DNA of 20,173 bases from Nitrospina sp. (GTDB lineage: Bacteria > Nitrospinota > Nitrospinia > Nitrospinales > Nitrospinaceae): positions 1 through 20,173 of the forward strand of contig SMVT01000085.1 of assembly GCA_004357365.1 (NCBI GenBank), read 5' to 3'. Positions 5,581 to 13,079 of this stretch are shown here, piece after piece. The notes beneath the pieces were generated by a model. It was not told where the DNA came from and made no database searches. It saw only the letters and a list, made by a program, of their open reading frames with translations. The position numbers were made by a program, and so were the translations under genes. Numbering within the stretch: position 1 is the first letter of the stretch; every line of letters begins with the position of its first letter.

Positions 5581-8500
5581 ATGCGTTTAAATCGAAGAAA
5601 ATTCTTGCAGGTCAGTGCTGGTGTAGCTACGGCTATGGCGCTCTCAAGCAAGAGAGTCGGTGCTCAATTGAAGCCCGTTGTTAAGGTAGGCAATCCTCTG
5701 GATTCCTATCCTGATCGTCGTTGGGAAGAAGTTTACCGCGACCAGTATAAGTACGAGCGTTCCTTTACGTATTGTTGTTCCCCGAACGACACCCATCAGT
5801 GTCGTGTTCGTGGATTCGTACGTAACGGCATCCTGATGCGTATCGAGCAGAACTATGACCATCATAAGGTCAAAGATCTGTACGGTAACCAGGCGGACGC
5901 CGCATGGAACCCCCGCATGTGTCTGCGTGGTATGACTTATCCGCGACGTGCATACGGTCCTTACCGGAACAAATATCCGATGATCCGCGTTGGCTGGAAA
6001 CAGTGGGCGGATGACGGGTTCCCGTATCTGGATAAAGAGAACCGTGAAAAGTATAAGTTCACCAGCCGTGGCACGGACGAATTCGTTCGTTTGTCATGGG
6101 ATCAGACCTACACCTATTTGGCGAAGGGTCATATTGCTGTGGCGAAAGCTTACAGTGGCGCCCGTGGCGCTCAGCGCTTGAAGAACGAAGGCTACCAGCC
6201 TGAGATGATTGAAGCGATGAGTGGATCCGGCCCCCGTACTTTTAAGTATCGCGGTGGTATGGGTCTGTTGGGTGTTGTCGGTAAGTATGGTGTTTACCGC
6301 CTGGCTAACATGATGGCTCTGCTTGACTCGATCATTCGTGGTCGAGGACCCGGTCAGGTACTGGGTGGACGCGCATGGTCCAACTATACCTGGCATGGTG
6401 ACCAGGCTCCGGGACATTCCTGGACGCATGGTATGCAGACCTCTGATATCGACTTTGCTGACCATCGTTATGCGAAGTTGACCATTCAGTGGGGTAAAAA
6501 CCTCATTGAAAACAAAATGCCGGAAGCTCACTGGTACACGGAAATCATGGAACGCGGTGGCACACTCGTTACCGTTGCTCCCGAGTACAATCCGCCTGCA
6601 ACCAAAGCGGACTACTGGATTCCCGTGCGTGCCGGTCTGTCGGACATTTCTGTATTCCTCGGCGCTGCCAAGATCATCATGGATGAAGGTCTGGTAGATG
6701 TGCCTTTTGTTAAGGAATATACCGACATGCCGCTCCTGGTAAGAACCGACACTCTGGTCCGTCTGCATCCGGATGACTACATTCCGGGTTATAAAGTCCA
6801 GGCGCTGCCGAAAGACGGCTTCACCACTAAGTGGTTGAAGAACTTCAATCGCAGCAAAATGCCTGACTACACAGTATGGGATACGAACACCAACAAGCCG
6901 GTAGCGATCACTCGTGAAGATATCGGCGCCAAGATGCTGAAGAAAAAGATTGATCCGGCTCTTGACGGTGTCTATGACATCAAGTTGGTTAGCGGTAAAA
7001 CCATTACGGTCATGCCGATGTACGAGATGTACAAAATTCACCTGAAAGACTATGACTTGGATACGGTTAACCAGATCAGTCATGCTCCGAAGGACTTGAT
7101 CATTCGTTTATCTCGTGATATCGGTACCATCAAACCGGTTGAAATTCACTACGGTGAAGGTATCAACCATTACTTCCACGCCACCATGCACAACCGTGCA
7201 TCGTATGTGCCTCTCATGCTGACGGGTAACGTCGGGCCGAAAGGGTCCGGTGCCCACACTTGGGCGGGTAACTACAAAGCTGGTAACTACCAAGGATCGC
7301 ATTGGTCCGGACCTGGTTTCGCGGCGATGGTTGCGGAAGATCCTTTCCACATTATCCTTGATCCCGCCAAGAACGTTGACTGGAAAAACGTTAAGGGTTA
7401 CTTGAAGGGTGAGGAAATCAGCTACTGGGCGCATCGTGACAAAGCTTTGATCGTCAATACCCCGCGGTATGGGCGAAAAGTGTTCACGGGTCGTACCCAC
7501 ATGCCGACTCCGACCAAGTTGATGTGGTACGTTAATGTTAATGTTATCAATAATGCGAAGTGGTTCTACGAGCTGGTGTTCAACACCAACAACAACGTAG
7601 ACATGATCATAGCTCAGGATATCGAGTTCACGGGTTCCTGTGAATACTCCGATATCATTCTCGCCCCGAACTCTTGGGCGGAATTCGAGAGTTACGAAAT
7701 CACTTCCGCATGTTCCAATCCGTTCCACCAGATTTGGGGTGGCACCGGTATTAAACCGATCTTTGACACAATCGACGATAACCTGATGCATAGGGAATTC
7801 GGCAAGAGAATGGCTCAGATCACCGGTGACAAGCGGTTTGCGGACTTCATGAAAGTGTATGAAGGTGAAGCTCCCAACCGAACGAAGGCGATGATTCGCC
7901 GGCTGTTCACGACGTCGACCACGGGTATGGGTTACAACATCGACGATATCATCAACGGCAAGTATGGTGAGCCGGGATGTTGTCTGTTGCTGTTCCGAAC
8001 GTATCCGCGGACTCCGTTCTGGGAGATGTACACAGAGTCTAAACCTTACTACACTCCGAACGGTCGTCTCCAGTTCTATAATGATGAGCCGGAAGCGATT
8101 GAATACGGTGAAAACTTCATCGTTCACAGGGAAGGTCCGGAAGCCACGCCTTACCTGCCGAACGTTATCGTATCCACCAACCCCTACATCCGACCTGACG
8201 ATTACGGTATTCCGGAAGAAGAGCAAGATCCGGATCTCCGCCACGTCCGGAACATCAAGAAGCCTTGGTCCTCTGTACGTACGACCAAGAACTTCCTCTG
8301 GGAGAAGGGGTATCGGTTCTACTGTGTAACGCCGAAATCCAGACATACCGCGCATTCGTCCTGGGCGACGACTGACTGGAACATGATCTGGAACAACAAC
8401 TTCGGTGATCCTTACCGCATGGATAAGCGATCTCCGGGCGTTGGTGAATGGCAAGTACACATGAACCCGTTCCTGTGTAAAGACCTTGGTATCAACGACG

Positions 8501-9042
8501 GCGACTACATCTATTGTGACGCCAACCCGGCCGATCGGCCGTACATGGGTTGGAAGCCGTCTGATCCTCGATACAAGGTTGGCCGCCTCATGCTGCGCGC
8601 GAAGTACAACCCGGCGTATCCGTACCACACCACGATGATGAAACATGCCACGTGGATCGGTACCGAGCGTACGGTTAAAGCGCACGAAGAACGGCCAGAC
8701 GGACGCGCGATGTCCATGACCACTCCGTACCAGTCCAACTTCCGGTACGGCGGTCAGCAGTCCATCACGCGGTCTTGGTTGATGCCGATGCATCAGACGG
8801 ACAGTCTGTTCCATAAGGCAAAAACCAAAATGAAGTTCAAGCATGGGTACGAAGCAGACAACCATGCCGTTAATGCGACTCCGAAAGAAACCTTGGTTAA
8901 GTTCTCCAAGGCGGAGGATGGTGGTCTGCATGGTAAGGGACTTTGGGAACCTGTTCGAACGGGTTATACTCCTGAGTCTCCATTGAAAGACCGTTTTGCT
9001 GAGATGTATCTCGCGGGTCAATACACTCGCGTTAAGATCTAA
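5581..9042 (+). CDS. nxrA: Nitrite oxidoreductase, molybdopterin alpha subunit
   Basis: NxrA is the catalytic subunit that oxidises nitrite to nitrate at a Mo-bis-MGD centre (type II DMSO-reductase family, related to NarG). At 1153 residues it has the length of Nitrospina/Nitrospira-type NxrA. The N-terminus has a twin-arginine signal (NRRKFLQVSAG, then a hydrophobic stretch to AQ at 28-29), which predicts a folded, periplasmic enzyme. The FS0 cluster region reads Cys66-x3-Asp70-x3-Cys74 with Cys114 after 39 residues; NarG has His-x3-Cys-x3-Cys here. Asp274 in YTWHGDQAPG aligns by eye with the Mo-ligand Asp of NarG (YSD). The next stretch, IQWGKNLIENKMPEAHW, is the usual family segment. The start is fixed by AAGGGAGGT at 5564-5572, 8 bases upstream. 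Codon use is strongly biased (GGT, CGT, AAC, ATC), unlike the neighbours, as expected for a very abundant protein. Specificity for nitrite oxidation over nitrate reduction is inferred from the overall family match. Confidence 0.95.
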   Translation: MRLNRRKFLQVSAGVATAMALSSKRVGAQLKPVVKVGNPLDSYPDRRWEEVYRDQYKYERSFTYCCSPNDTHQCRVRGFVRNGILMRIEQNYDHHKVKDLYGNQADAAWNPRMCLRGMTYPRRAYGPYRNKYPMIRVGWKQWADDGFPYLDKENREKYKFTSRGTDEFVRLSWDQTYTYLAKGHIAVAKAYSGARGAQRLKNEGYQPEMIEAMSGSGPRTFKYRGGMGLLGVVGKYGVYRLANMMALLDSIIRGRGPGQVLGGRAWSNYTWHGDQAPGHSWTHGMQTSDIDFADHRYAKLTIQWGKNLIENKMPEAHWYTEIMERGGTLVTVAPEYNPPATKADYWIPVRAGLSDISVFLGAAKIIMDEGLVDVPFVKEYTDMPLLVRTDTLVRLHPDDYIPGYKVQALPKDGFTTKWLKNFNRSKMPDYTVWDTNTNKPVAITREDIGAKMLKKKIDPALDGVYDIKLVSGKTITVMPMYEMYKIHLKDYDLDTVNQISHAPKDLIIRLSRDIGTIKPVEIHYGEGINHYFHATMHNRASYVPLMLTGNVGPKGSGAHTWAGNYKAGNYQGSHWSGPGFAAMVAEDPFHIILDPAKNVDWKNVKGYLKGEEISYWAHRDKALIVNTPRYGRKVFTGRTHMPTPTKLMWYVNVNVINNAKWFYELVFNTNNNVDMIIAQDIEFTGSCEYSDIILAPNSWAEFESYEITSACSNPFHQIWGGTGIKPIFDTIDDNLMHREFGKRMAQITGDKRFADFMKVYEGEAPNRTKAMIRRLFTTSTTGMGYNIDDIINGKYGEPGCCLLLFRTYPRTPFWEMYTESKPYYTPNGRLQFYNDEPEAIEYGENFIVHREGPEATPYLPNVIVSTNPYIRPDDYGIPEEEQDPDLRHVRNIKKPWSSVRTTKNFLWEKGYRFYCVTPKSRHTAHSSWATTDWNMIWNNNFGDPYRMDKRSPGVGEWQVHMNPFLCKDLGINDGDYIYCDANPADRPYMGWKPSDPRYKVGRLMLRAKYNPAYPYHTTMMKHATWIGTERTVKAHEERPDGRAMSMTTPYQSNFRYGGQQSITRSWLMPMHQTDSLFHKAKTKMKFKHGYEADNHAVNATPKETLVKFSKAEDGGLHGKGLWEPVRTGYTPESPLKDRFAEMYLAGQYTRVKI

Positions 9043-9054
9043 GCGTAGGGCAAT

Positions 9055-9074
9055 GCGGGCCCTCCGGGGCCCGC
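9055..9074 (+). other. Stem-loop between nxrA and nxrB
   Basis: GCGGGCCC (9055-9062) and GGGCCCGC (9067-9074) form a perfect 8-bp GC stem closed by a TCCG loop, which is of the stable UNCG class. It begins 13 bases after the nxrA stop. The only T-run (9086-9090) is 11 bases past the stem, so it is a weak terminator at best. A role as mRNA 3'-end stabiliser or processing site for nxrA is likely but inferred. Confidence 0.65.
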
Positions 9075-9154
9075 GCCTGTTGCGGTTTTTCGTGACACAT
9101 ATTAGCAACCAGAATCGAAACCCCTTGGGTTCCGGTTCGAATGGAGGTTAAAAA

Positions 9155-10432
9155 ATGCCTGAAGTCTATAACTGGCAGTTGGGTCGGATGGCGACCTATG
9201 TGTACGAGGAGAAACACCCGAAGGAGCAGTTTACCTTCGTTTTCAATACCAACCGTTGTATCGCGTGTCAAACGTGTACGATGGCTCACAAATCCACTTG
9301 GACTTTCTCTAAAGGCCAGGAGTATATGTGGTGGAACAATGTTGAGACGAAACCTTACGGTGGATATCCTCAGTTTTGGGATTGGAAAATTCTGAAAATG
9401 CTGGAACAGTCCAATCCCGGGCAAAACGTATGGAACGTTCGTAAGACGTCGAACAAAGCGATTCACGGTGTTTACGAAGGTGTGACCATCTTCGAAGCGC
9501 CTGCCAAGATTGGTCTGAACCAACAGGCAATCGGTTATGTTCCGACCGACGAAGAGTGGCGCTTCCCGAACTTCGGTGAAGATACCGCTCATGGTCGTGA
9601 GTTTACTCAGTCTCGCGAAGGTACTTTTGGTGGTGACAACGGCTGTAAGTCGGTGTTGCCGGAACATAAAATCTGGTTTTTCTATCTGCAGCGGATTTGT
9701 AACCATTGTACGTATCCGGGCTGTCTGGCAGCATGTCCTCGTAAGGCGATCTACAAGCGCCAAGAGGATGGTATCGTGCTGATCGACCAGTCTCGATGCC
9801 GTGGTTACAAAAAATGCGTTGAGCAGTGTCCTTACAAAAAACCGATGTTCCGTGGTACAACTCGGATTTCCGAGAAATGTATCGCGTGTTACCCGCGGAT
9901 CGAGGGGCTGGATCCCTTGACTGAAGGTGACCAGATGGAAACCCGCTGTATGGCGGCCTGCGTAGGTAAGATTCGTCTGCAGGGTCTGGTAAAAATCGGT
10001 TCTAACGGTGAATGGGCGCACGATCCGGATAATCCCCAGTACTATCTGATTCGGGACCGGAAAGTAGCTTTGCCGCTGTATCCGCAGTTTGGTACGGAGC
10101 CGAACGGTTACTATGTACCGTCACGGCACGTTCCGCGTGCGTACTCTCAGCAGATGTTCGGCCCGGGCGTTGACCATGCGATCGATCAGTACATGGTTCC
10201 GGATCGTGACCTGTTGGGTATTCTGCAGTTGTTCCGCACAACTCAGCGGATCATCTTCAAATGGAAACGTGAGCCCGGTCCGAAGATTTTCGAGACCAAC
10301 ATTCACGGTAAGAAGTTTGAGATGTATAATGACACCATCATCGGGTTTAACCGGAAGGGTAAAGAAATCATCCGTGTTACGGTTGAGGAGCCCTTCTACG
10401 TCAGACCTGAGGAGCACATTGGCGCAATCTAA
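9155..10432 (+). CDS. nxrB: Nitrite oxidoreductase, iron-sulfur beta subunit
   Basis: NxrB carries the Fe-S chain that moves electrons from NxrA to the gamma subunit. The 425-residue protein has four cluster regions: Cys35-x2-Cys38-x2-Cys41 (RCIACQTCTMAHK), Cys182-x2-Cys185-x4-Cys190-x3-Cys194, Cys215-x5-Cys221-x3-Cys225 and Cys242-x2-Cys245 with Cys265-x3-Cys269. In the third group a Tyr (218) stands where a 4Fe-4S ligand would be, as expected for the 3Fe-4S cluster of this family. In the first group the fourth position is His45, where NarH-like proteins have Cys. No signal peptide is present, so export with NxrA through Tat is likely. GGAGG at 9143-9147, 7 bases upstream, sets the start. 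The WWNNVETKPYGGYPQFWDW segment (59-77) is characteristic of NxrB. Codon bias matches nxrA. Confidence 0.95.
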   Translation: MPEVYNWQLGRMATYVYEEKHPKEQFTFVFNTNRCIACQTCTMAHKSTWTFSKGQEYMWWNNVETKPYGGYPQFWDWKILKMLEQSNPGQNVWNVRKTSNKAIHGVYEGVTIFEAPAKIGLNQQAIGYVPTDEEWRFPNFGEDTAHGREFTQSREGTFGGDNGCKSVLPEHKIWFFYLQRICNHCTYPGCLAACPRKAIYKRQEDGIVLIDQSRCRGYKKCVEQCPYKKPMFRGTTRISEKCIACYPRIEGLDPLTEGDQMETRCMAACVGKIRLQGLVKIGSNGEWAHDPDNPQYYLIRDRKVALPLYPQFGTEPNGYYVPSRHVPRAYSQQMFGPGVDHAIDQYMVPDRDLLGILQLFRTTQRIIFKWKREPGPKIFETNIHGKKFEMYNDTIIGFNRKGKEIIRVTVEEPFYVRPEEHIGAI

Positions 10433-10447
10433 GCTGGAGCGATTTTC

Positions 10448-10480
10448 GGCTTCCGGAGCGGGTTTCCCGCTCCGGAGGCC
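10448..10480 (+). other. Stem-loop between nxrB and nxrC
   Basis: GGCTTCCGGAGCGGG (10448-10462) pairs with CCCGCTCCGGAGGCC (10466-10480) across a TTT loop: 15 pairs, one of them G-U. It starts 15 bases after the nxrB stop and has no T-tract, so it is unlikely to terminate transcription by itself. It parallels the stem-loop after nxrA and may stabilise the upstream message. Confidence 0.65.
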
Positions 10481-10548
10481 AGTTGCTCCGCTGGGTTGTA
10501 TTGGGTGAGGGCTGACAAACCCGATAACTGCTAAACAGGAGGAAAACT

Positions 10549-11559
10549 GTGAATACCAAAAAGACCATCATTTTCGCTGTGGTTGCCGCAATTGTTTTCG
10601 GCTTTACGATGTCCGCCGGCGCGGCGACCATTACAGCGGTCAAAGTTAAAGGGGCGATTCCTACCGATCCTTCAAGCTTGTTCTGGTCCGAGCGTTATGG
10701 CCCGACGGCTCTGAAACACGTCATAATCGATATGGATCCCCAAATGATTACCAATCCGATGTGGCCCAATCCAACTACGAAGTGGGTGTTTGTGAAAGCC
10801 GCAAACAATGGCAAGGAAATCGCCGTTCATCTGGAGTGGACTGACGCCACGCGTGATGACATTTTTGTTACGTCCCAGCAGTATAAGGACCAGGTGGCCA
10901 TTATGTTTCCTGTCAATCAATCCGGCGAAGAGCCTCCCTTTACCATGGGCGGTGACGGCGAGCGCGTCAATATCTGGCAATGGAAGGCGACTTGGGATAA
11001 AGAGGGAGCCGGTAGGGCTGGTAATGAAGCGTTGCAGGATATGGAAGATCAGTACGACTTTATGGCCCTGGGTTCCGGTGGCTACTACATGTATGAGCCG
11101 GATGGCAAACTGCAGATGAAATCTGAGTTTTCATCCAAAACCGGCAGTAAGGACCGCCGCGATAAAAGTGGGTCCGGTACCCAAGGTGCTAGCGACATCA
11201 GCAAGCGTGGCAGTATGGTAGACTACGGCATGGGTAGAAACGAAGGTGTTTTCAATCCCGGTATTGCTACCTACAATATCCTGTCCGACAACACCATGAG
11301 ACGTTCTCCGGTTGAAGATCTGAATGCCGAGGGTTTCGGCTCCCTGACCAGTCAGGCTCATCAGGACGTTGATGGTAAAGGAAACTGGAACAACGATCGT
11401 TGGACCGTAGTTTTCAAACGTGCTTTGAAAACCAAGGATGTCAACGACACCCAGTTCTCTGGAAACAAAACTCCGATGGCCATCGCTATCTGGAACGGTC
11501 AGAACAAGGAAAGAAATGGCCAAAAAGCGGTAACGCAGTGGCACACTCTGCGATATTAA
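10549..11559 (+). CDS. nxrC: Putative nitrite oxidoreductase gamma subunit, heme b type
   Basis: The 336-residue product starts with a Sec signal peptide (MNTKKTIIFAVVAAIVFGF, cleavage likely after SAGA near 25) and has no other membrane segment, so it is a soluble periplasmic protein. It resembles the heme-b-binding gamma subunits of type II DMSO-reductase enzymes (ethylbenzene dehydrogenase EbdC type). Met119 in QVAIMFPV and Lys326 in NGQKAVTQWH sit where EbdC has its Met and Lys axial heme ligands; NIWQWKATW (141-149) is a further family motif. No CxxCH is present, so heme c is not expected. It would take electrons from NxrB and hand them to a c-type cytochrome. The GTG start is set by AGGAGG at 10537-10542, 6 bases upstream. 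It is third in the nxr operon, followed at once by a strong terminator. Role is inferred from homology pattern and position. Confidence 0.85.
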   Translation: MNTKKTIIFAVVAAIVFGFTMSAGAATITAVKVKGAIPTDPSSLFWSERYGPTALKHVIIDMDPQMITNPMWPNPTTKWVFVKAANNGKEIAVHLEWTDATRDDIFVTSQQYKDQVAIMFPVNQSGEEPPFTMGGDGERVNIWQWKATWDKEGAGRAGNEALQDMEDQYDFMALGSGGYYMYEPDGKLQMKSEFSSKTGSKDRRDKSGSGTQGASDISKRGSMVDYGMGRNEGVFNPGIATYNILSDNTMRRSPVEDLNAEGFGSLTSQAHQDVDGKGNWNNDRWTVVFKRALKTKDVNDTQFSGNKTPMAIAIWNGQNKERNGQKAVTQWHTLRY

Positions 11560-11583
11560 GCTTTTAGACCTTTCTTAAAAGTT

Positions 11584-11620
11584 AAACCCGGTTGGTGGGC
11601 AACCACCTTCCGGGTTTTTT
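11584..11620 (+). terminator. Rho-independent terminator of the nxr operon
   Basis: AAACCCGG (11584-11591) pairs with CCGGGTTT (11610-11617); inside, GGTGG-GCAA-CCACC (11594-11607) forms a second stem with a GNRA tetraloop, separated by a symmetric TT/TT internal loop. The stem runs into six T residues (11615-11620). It lies 24 bases after the nxrC stop and may also serve the convergent rhodanese gene, though the T-tract on that side is poor. Confidence 0.9.
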
Positions 11621-11645
11621 CTTTGTCCAGGGTTTTAAAAAAACT

Positions 11646-11960
11646 TTATTCCACCTCCCAGCCCATATCCATCCAACGCTGCATTCCCCCCTGGCTGACG
11701 CACACAATATTGGTCAGTCCCGCCATCTCCAGGTCCGCCGCGCCTTTCTGGGATCTTCCCCCCATTTTGCAATGCACATAAACCTTTTTATATTTTTTCA
11801 GTTCATCGGCAATGGAACTTACCGTTTCATGGTCTTGATTTCTGGCACCGGGAATATGCCCCTCTAAAAATTCCTCCGGGGTGCGTACATCTAGAATCAA
11901 ATCCTCGTCTCCCATATCAGGGACCAGTTCGTGCAATTTATCAACGCTGATGTTTTCCAT
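11646..11960 (-). CDS. Single-domain rhodanese-like protein
   Basis: This 104-residue protein is one rhodanese domain, a sulfur-transfer or persulfide-handling fold of the cytosol. It has the early LDVRTPEEFLEGHIPGARN motif (23-41) and the active-site loop VHCKMGGRS with the catalytic cysteine in a six-residue loop CKMGGR, the normal length for sulfurtransferases. The C-terminal GGMQRWMDMGW motif is also typical. There is no signal peptide. AAGGAA lies 5-6 bases upstream of the ATG on the minus strand. It is convergent with nxrC and divergent from flgF, so it is not part of either operon. A link to molybdenum-cofactor or Fe-S maturation is possible by proximity only. Confidence 0.92.
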   Translation of the reverse strand: MENISVDKLHELVPDMGDEDLILDVRTPEEFLEGHIPGARNQDHETVSSIADELKKYKKVYVHCKMGGRSQKGAADLEMAGLTNIVCVSQGGMQRWMDMGWEVE

Positions 11961-12078
11961 GAAATTCCTTTCGTGAATTCGGGAGAAGTTGCAAAATTAT
12001 AGCATGGTTGCGATGAGGGAGAATGAGGGAACTTGCCGGGAAAAAAAGTTTCGATTTTCACCCCGTAGGGAAATTTCT

Positions 12079-12112
12079 GCCGGGAGGAGACGGAGGTATT
12101 CCTGGTCCCGGC
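12079..12112. other. Inverted repeat between rhodanese and flgF
   Basis: GCCGGGA (12079-12085) and TCCCGGC (12106-12112) are perfect 7-base inverted repeats, 20 bases apart, in the 296-base divergent gap. No function can be assigned. Confidence 0.3.
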
Positions 12113-12150
12113 TCTCCTTAACCGGGTGCATGGCCCTAAGTGATGAAAAT

Positions 12151-12177
12151 TAAAGGCATAACCCTACATAAAGATAA
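12151..12177 (+). promoter_or_regulatory. Candidate sigma28 (FliA-type) promoter of the flgF operon
   Basis: TAAA (12151-12154) is followed after exactly 15 bases by AAAGATAA (12170-12177), matching the GATAA end of the FliA -10 consensus GCCGATAA at its normal distance. It lies about 80 bases before flgF. The -10 match is partial, so this is a candidate only. Confidence 0.4.
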
Positions 12178-12256
12178 TTAAAACAAAGGATTGGGTTTGG
12201 TATGGAATATGCAAAAATCCAGTCAAACAGTCTCTCTCTTATCCCAAGGACCATTC

Positions 12257-13048
12257 ATGGAAGGCTTATATATTGCGGCATCAGGCGGCACCAAGCAACT
12301 CAAGAAACTGGATATTTTAAGTAACAACATTGCCAACATCACAACCCAGGCCTTTAAACGGGATATGCTGACCCTCGAACAGAAATCTCAACCTTTTTCA
12401 TCCACTCGCTGGAATGAAACCGGGGGTCTTTCCTTCGCTGACGCCATTTTTGGGGCCCATCCTGTTGTGGCCTACGTTCAGGTAACCGGTTCCAAAACCG
12501 ACTTTGCCCAAGGCCCATTGATCAGCACCGAAAATCCTTTGGATGTCGCCATTGATGGAGACGGTTTTTTTGCTATCGAAACCGAAGCGGGCGTTCGATA
12601 CACACGGAATGGCACCTTCCATTTGGATGGTTTGGGGCAGTTGGTGGACCGGGAGGGAAACAGAGTTATCAGCCGTAACGATGAACCGATCCTGATACCC
12701 AGCACTACCGAGCGGATCACCATTGACCAGGATGGCACGGTTCACGGGGGCAGTGGTTTGGACAATTTTCCGGTGGGCCAATTAAAAATTGTACGATTCG
12801 ATAACAATCAAGGCTTGGTCAAAGAGGGAGAAGGAATGTACATCAATAAGGGAACCGTCATTCAGGAAACCGAATTGGGTGACGTCAAGGTGCTCCAGGG
12901 TTTTATTGAGAAAAGTAATGTGAATGCGGTTCAGGAAATGATCAAGATGATCGAAACAGTACGCATGCTGGAAGCCTATCAGAAAATAATCCAGGCCATA
13001 GATGAAGCGGATGATCAATCGGTCAACAGCCTGGCGCGGGTGGCCTGA
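12257..13048 (+). CDS. flgF: Flagellar basal-body rod protein FlgF
   Basis: FlgF is a proximal-rod protein of the flagellar axle in the periplasm. The 263-residue product begins MEGLYIAASGGTKQLKKLD and ILSNNIANITTQAFKRD, the rod-protein N-terminal motif, has the central DVAIDGDGFFAIET and YTRNGTFHLDGLGQLVDREG segments of FlgF/FlgG/FlgE, and ends with a helical region (GFIEKSNVNAVQEMIKMIE, then YQKIIQAIDEADD). The ATG at 12257 has AAGGA 6 bases upstream and starts the conserved motif directly; an in-frame TTG at 12191 would add 22 unconserved residues. It is the first gene of a run of flagellar genes in the same direction. FlgF is preferred over a second FlgG because of position and because the next gene is a clearer FlgG. 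Confidence 0.93.
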   Translation: MEGLYIAASGGTKQLKKLDILSNNIANITTQAFKRDMLTLEQKSQPFSSTRWNETGGLSFADAIFGAHPVVAYVQVTGSKTDFAQGPLISTENPLDVAIDGDGFFAIETEAGVRYTRNGTFHLDGLGQLVDREGNRVISRNDEPILIPSTTERITIDQDGTVHGGSGLDNFPVGQLKIVRFDNNQGLVKEGEGMYINKGTVIQETELGDVKVLQGFIEKSNVNAVQEMIKMIETVRMLEAYQKIIQAIDEADDQSVNSLARVA

Positions 13049-13079
13049 CCCGGCAACCAAATAATTAAAGGAAACTCAT

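Noticed and set aside
6094..10021. Long minus-strand open frames opposite nxrA and nxrB (6094-7083, 7108-9108, 9032-10021)
   Set aside because: They lie wholly opposite secure genes, have no recognisable domain, and are explained by the codon bias of nxrA and nxrB.
12191..12256. 22-residue N-terminal extension of FlgF from the TTG at 12191
   Set aside because: The extension precedes the conserved start MEGLYIAASG, and AAGGA lies at good distance before the ATG at 12257.
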